Shown here one piece after another: positions 63,941 to 64,000 of a stretch of DNA of 64,000 nucleotides; the first letter of the stretch is position 1, and every line of letters begins with the position of its first letter. The notes under the pieces are model-generated. The model was not told where the DNA came from. It worked only from the letters and a program-made list of their open reading frames with translations, and did no database searches. This DNA is from Pantoea sp. BAV 3049 (GTDB taxonomy: Bacteria; Pseudomonadota; Gammaproteobacteria; Enterobacterales; Enterobacteriaceae). The DNA lies in the NCBI RefSeq assembly GCF_009765445.1, contig NZ_WHOY01000031.1, positions 4,353,998-4,417,997 on the forward strand, given 5' to 3'. The position numbers and the translations under genes were made by a program.

Positions 63941-64000
63941 TTGTCGAACCCCGGCGGGGTTTCTCACCCACCCTCTACTGAGCTTTATGCGAAAAAAAGC
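63941..64000 (-). repeat. Direct repeat, copy B, at the window end
   Basis: Identical over 60 bases to 60790-60849 and cut by the window end. If the match continues, a tRNA-Ser terminator and perhaps a tRNA or its 3' end lie just outside. Confidence 0.93.

Noticed and set aside
1..64000. CRISPR arrays, insertion sequences, rRNA genes
   Set aside because: No regularly spaced repeats, transposase genes with terminal repeats, or rRNA sequence were noticed.

Overview
The window looks like a chromosome segment of a plant-associated Erwiniaceae bacterium (Erwinia or Pantoea type). The evidence is enterobacterial-style flagellar operons, an rcsA gene beside fliR, the putAP, efeUOB-phoH and dcyD-tcyJLN loci, and a harpin-like gene preceded by an HrpL-type promoter, which points to a type III secretion system outside the window. 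Most genes can be named from family knowledge. No database search was possible, so names rest on recalled family sequences and visible motifs.

Layout. 1-908 is the start of a chemoreceptor on the minus strand. 1174-1809 is rcsA with a long leader and an RcsAB box. 2461-13223 is the fliFGHIJKLMNOPQR operon (minus), diverging from fliE (13464-13775, plus). 13776-16798 holds a broken YmgB-family gene, a YoaK-family membrane protein and a BLUF-EAL photoreceptor (bluF/blrP1 type). 16904-21460 is a compact remnant of a phage-21-like prophage: N antiterminator, OL/PL, repressor, OR/PR, nutR, Q antiterminator, lysozyme and tail-spike protein, with replication, head and most tail genes gone. 21561-26873 carries a small unknown gene, a diguanylate cyclase, a DUF6388-like gene, and a polyol-type binding protein fused operonically to a chemoreceptor. 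27106-31452 is yedD, fliTSD and fliC. 31659-42404 is a flagellin-glycosylation island: two giant three-domain glycosyltransferases, an aminotransferase, a WbqC protein, an acetyltransferase and a methyltransferase. An HNH nuclease gene follows, then fliA-fliZ, dcyD-tcyJLN, an acyltransferase, putA/putP, efeUOB, phoH, tRNA-Ser(GGA), phoA and the harpin-like gene. The right end is a copy of the repeat found beside the tRNA.

How the genes work together. FliA (sigma-28) is encoded here, and good sigma-28 promoters precede both chemoreceptors, fliD, fliC and probably fliA itself. fliC sits beside the genes that probably build and attach its glycan. c-di-GMP enzymes (a GGDEF protein and a BLUF-EAL protein with an intact catalytic set) lie inside the motility region.

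The least expected part is the phage switch. PL and PR carry the same operator in the same place relative to their -10 boxes. N resembles phage 21 N, and nutR has the phage 21 boxB hexaloop. The repressor lacks the self-cleavage lysine. A near-perfect LexA box lies between N and bluF, so PL/N and the SOS response may both feed bluF, while PR/Q would feed a lysozyme and a polysaccharide-binding or -degrading spike. At the right end, a harpin-like gene with a hrp box and an unfamiliar C-terminal domain ends exactly at a direct repeat of the tRNA-Ser flank.
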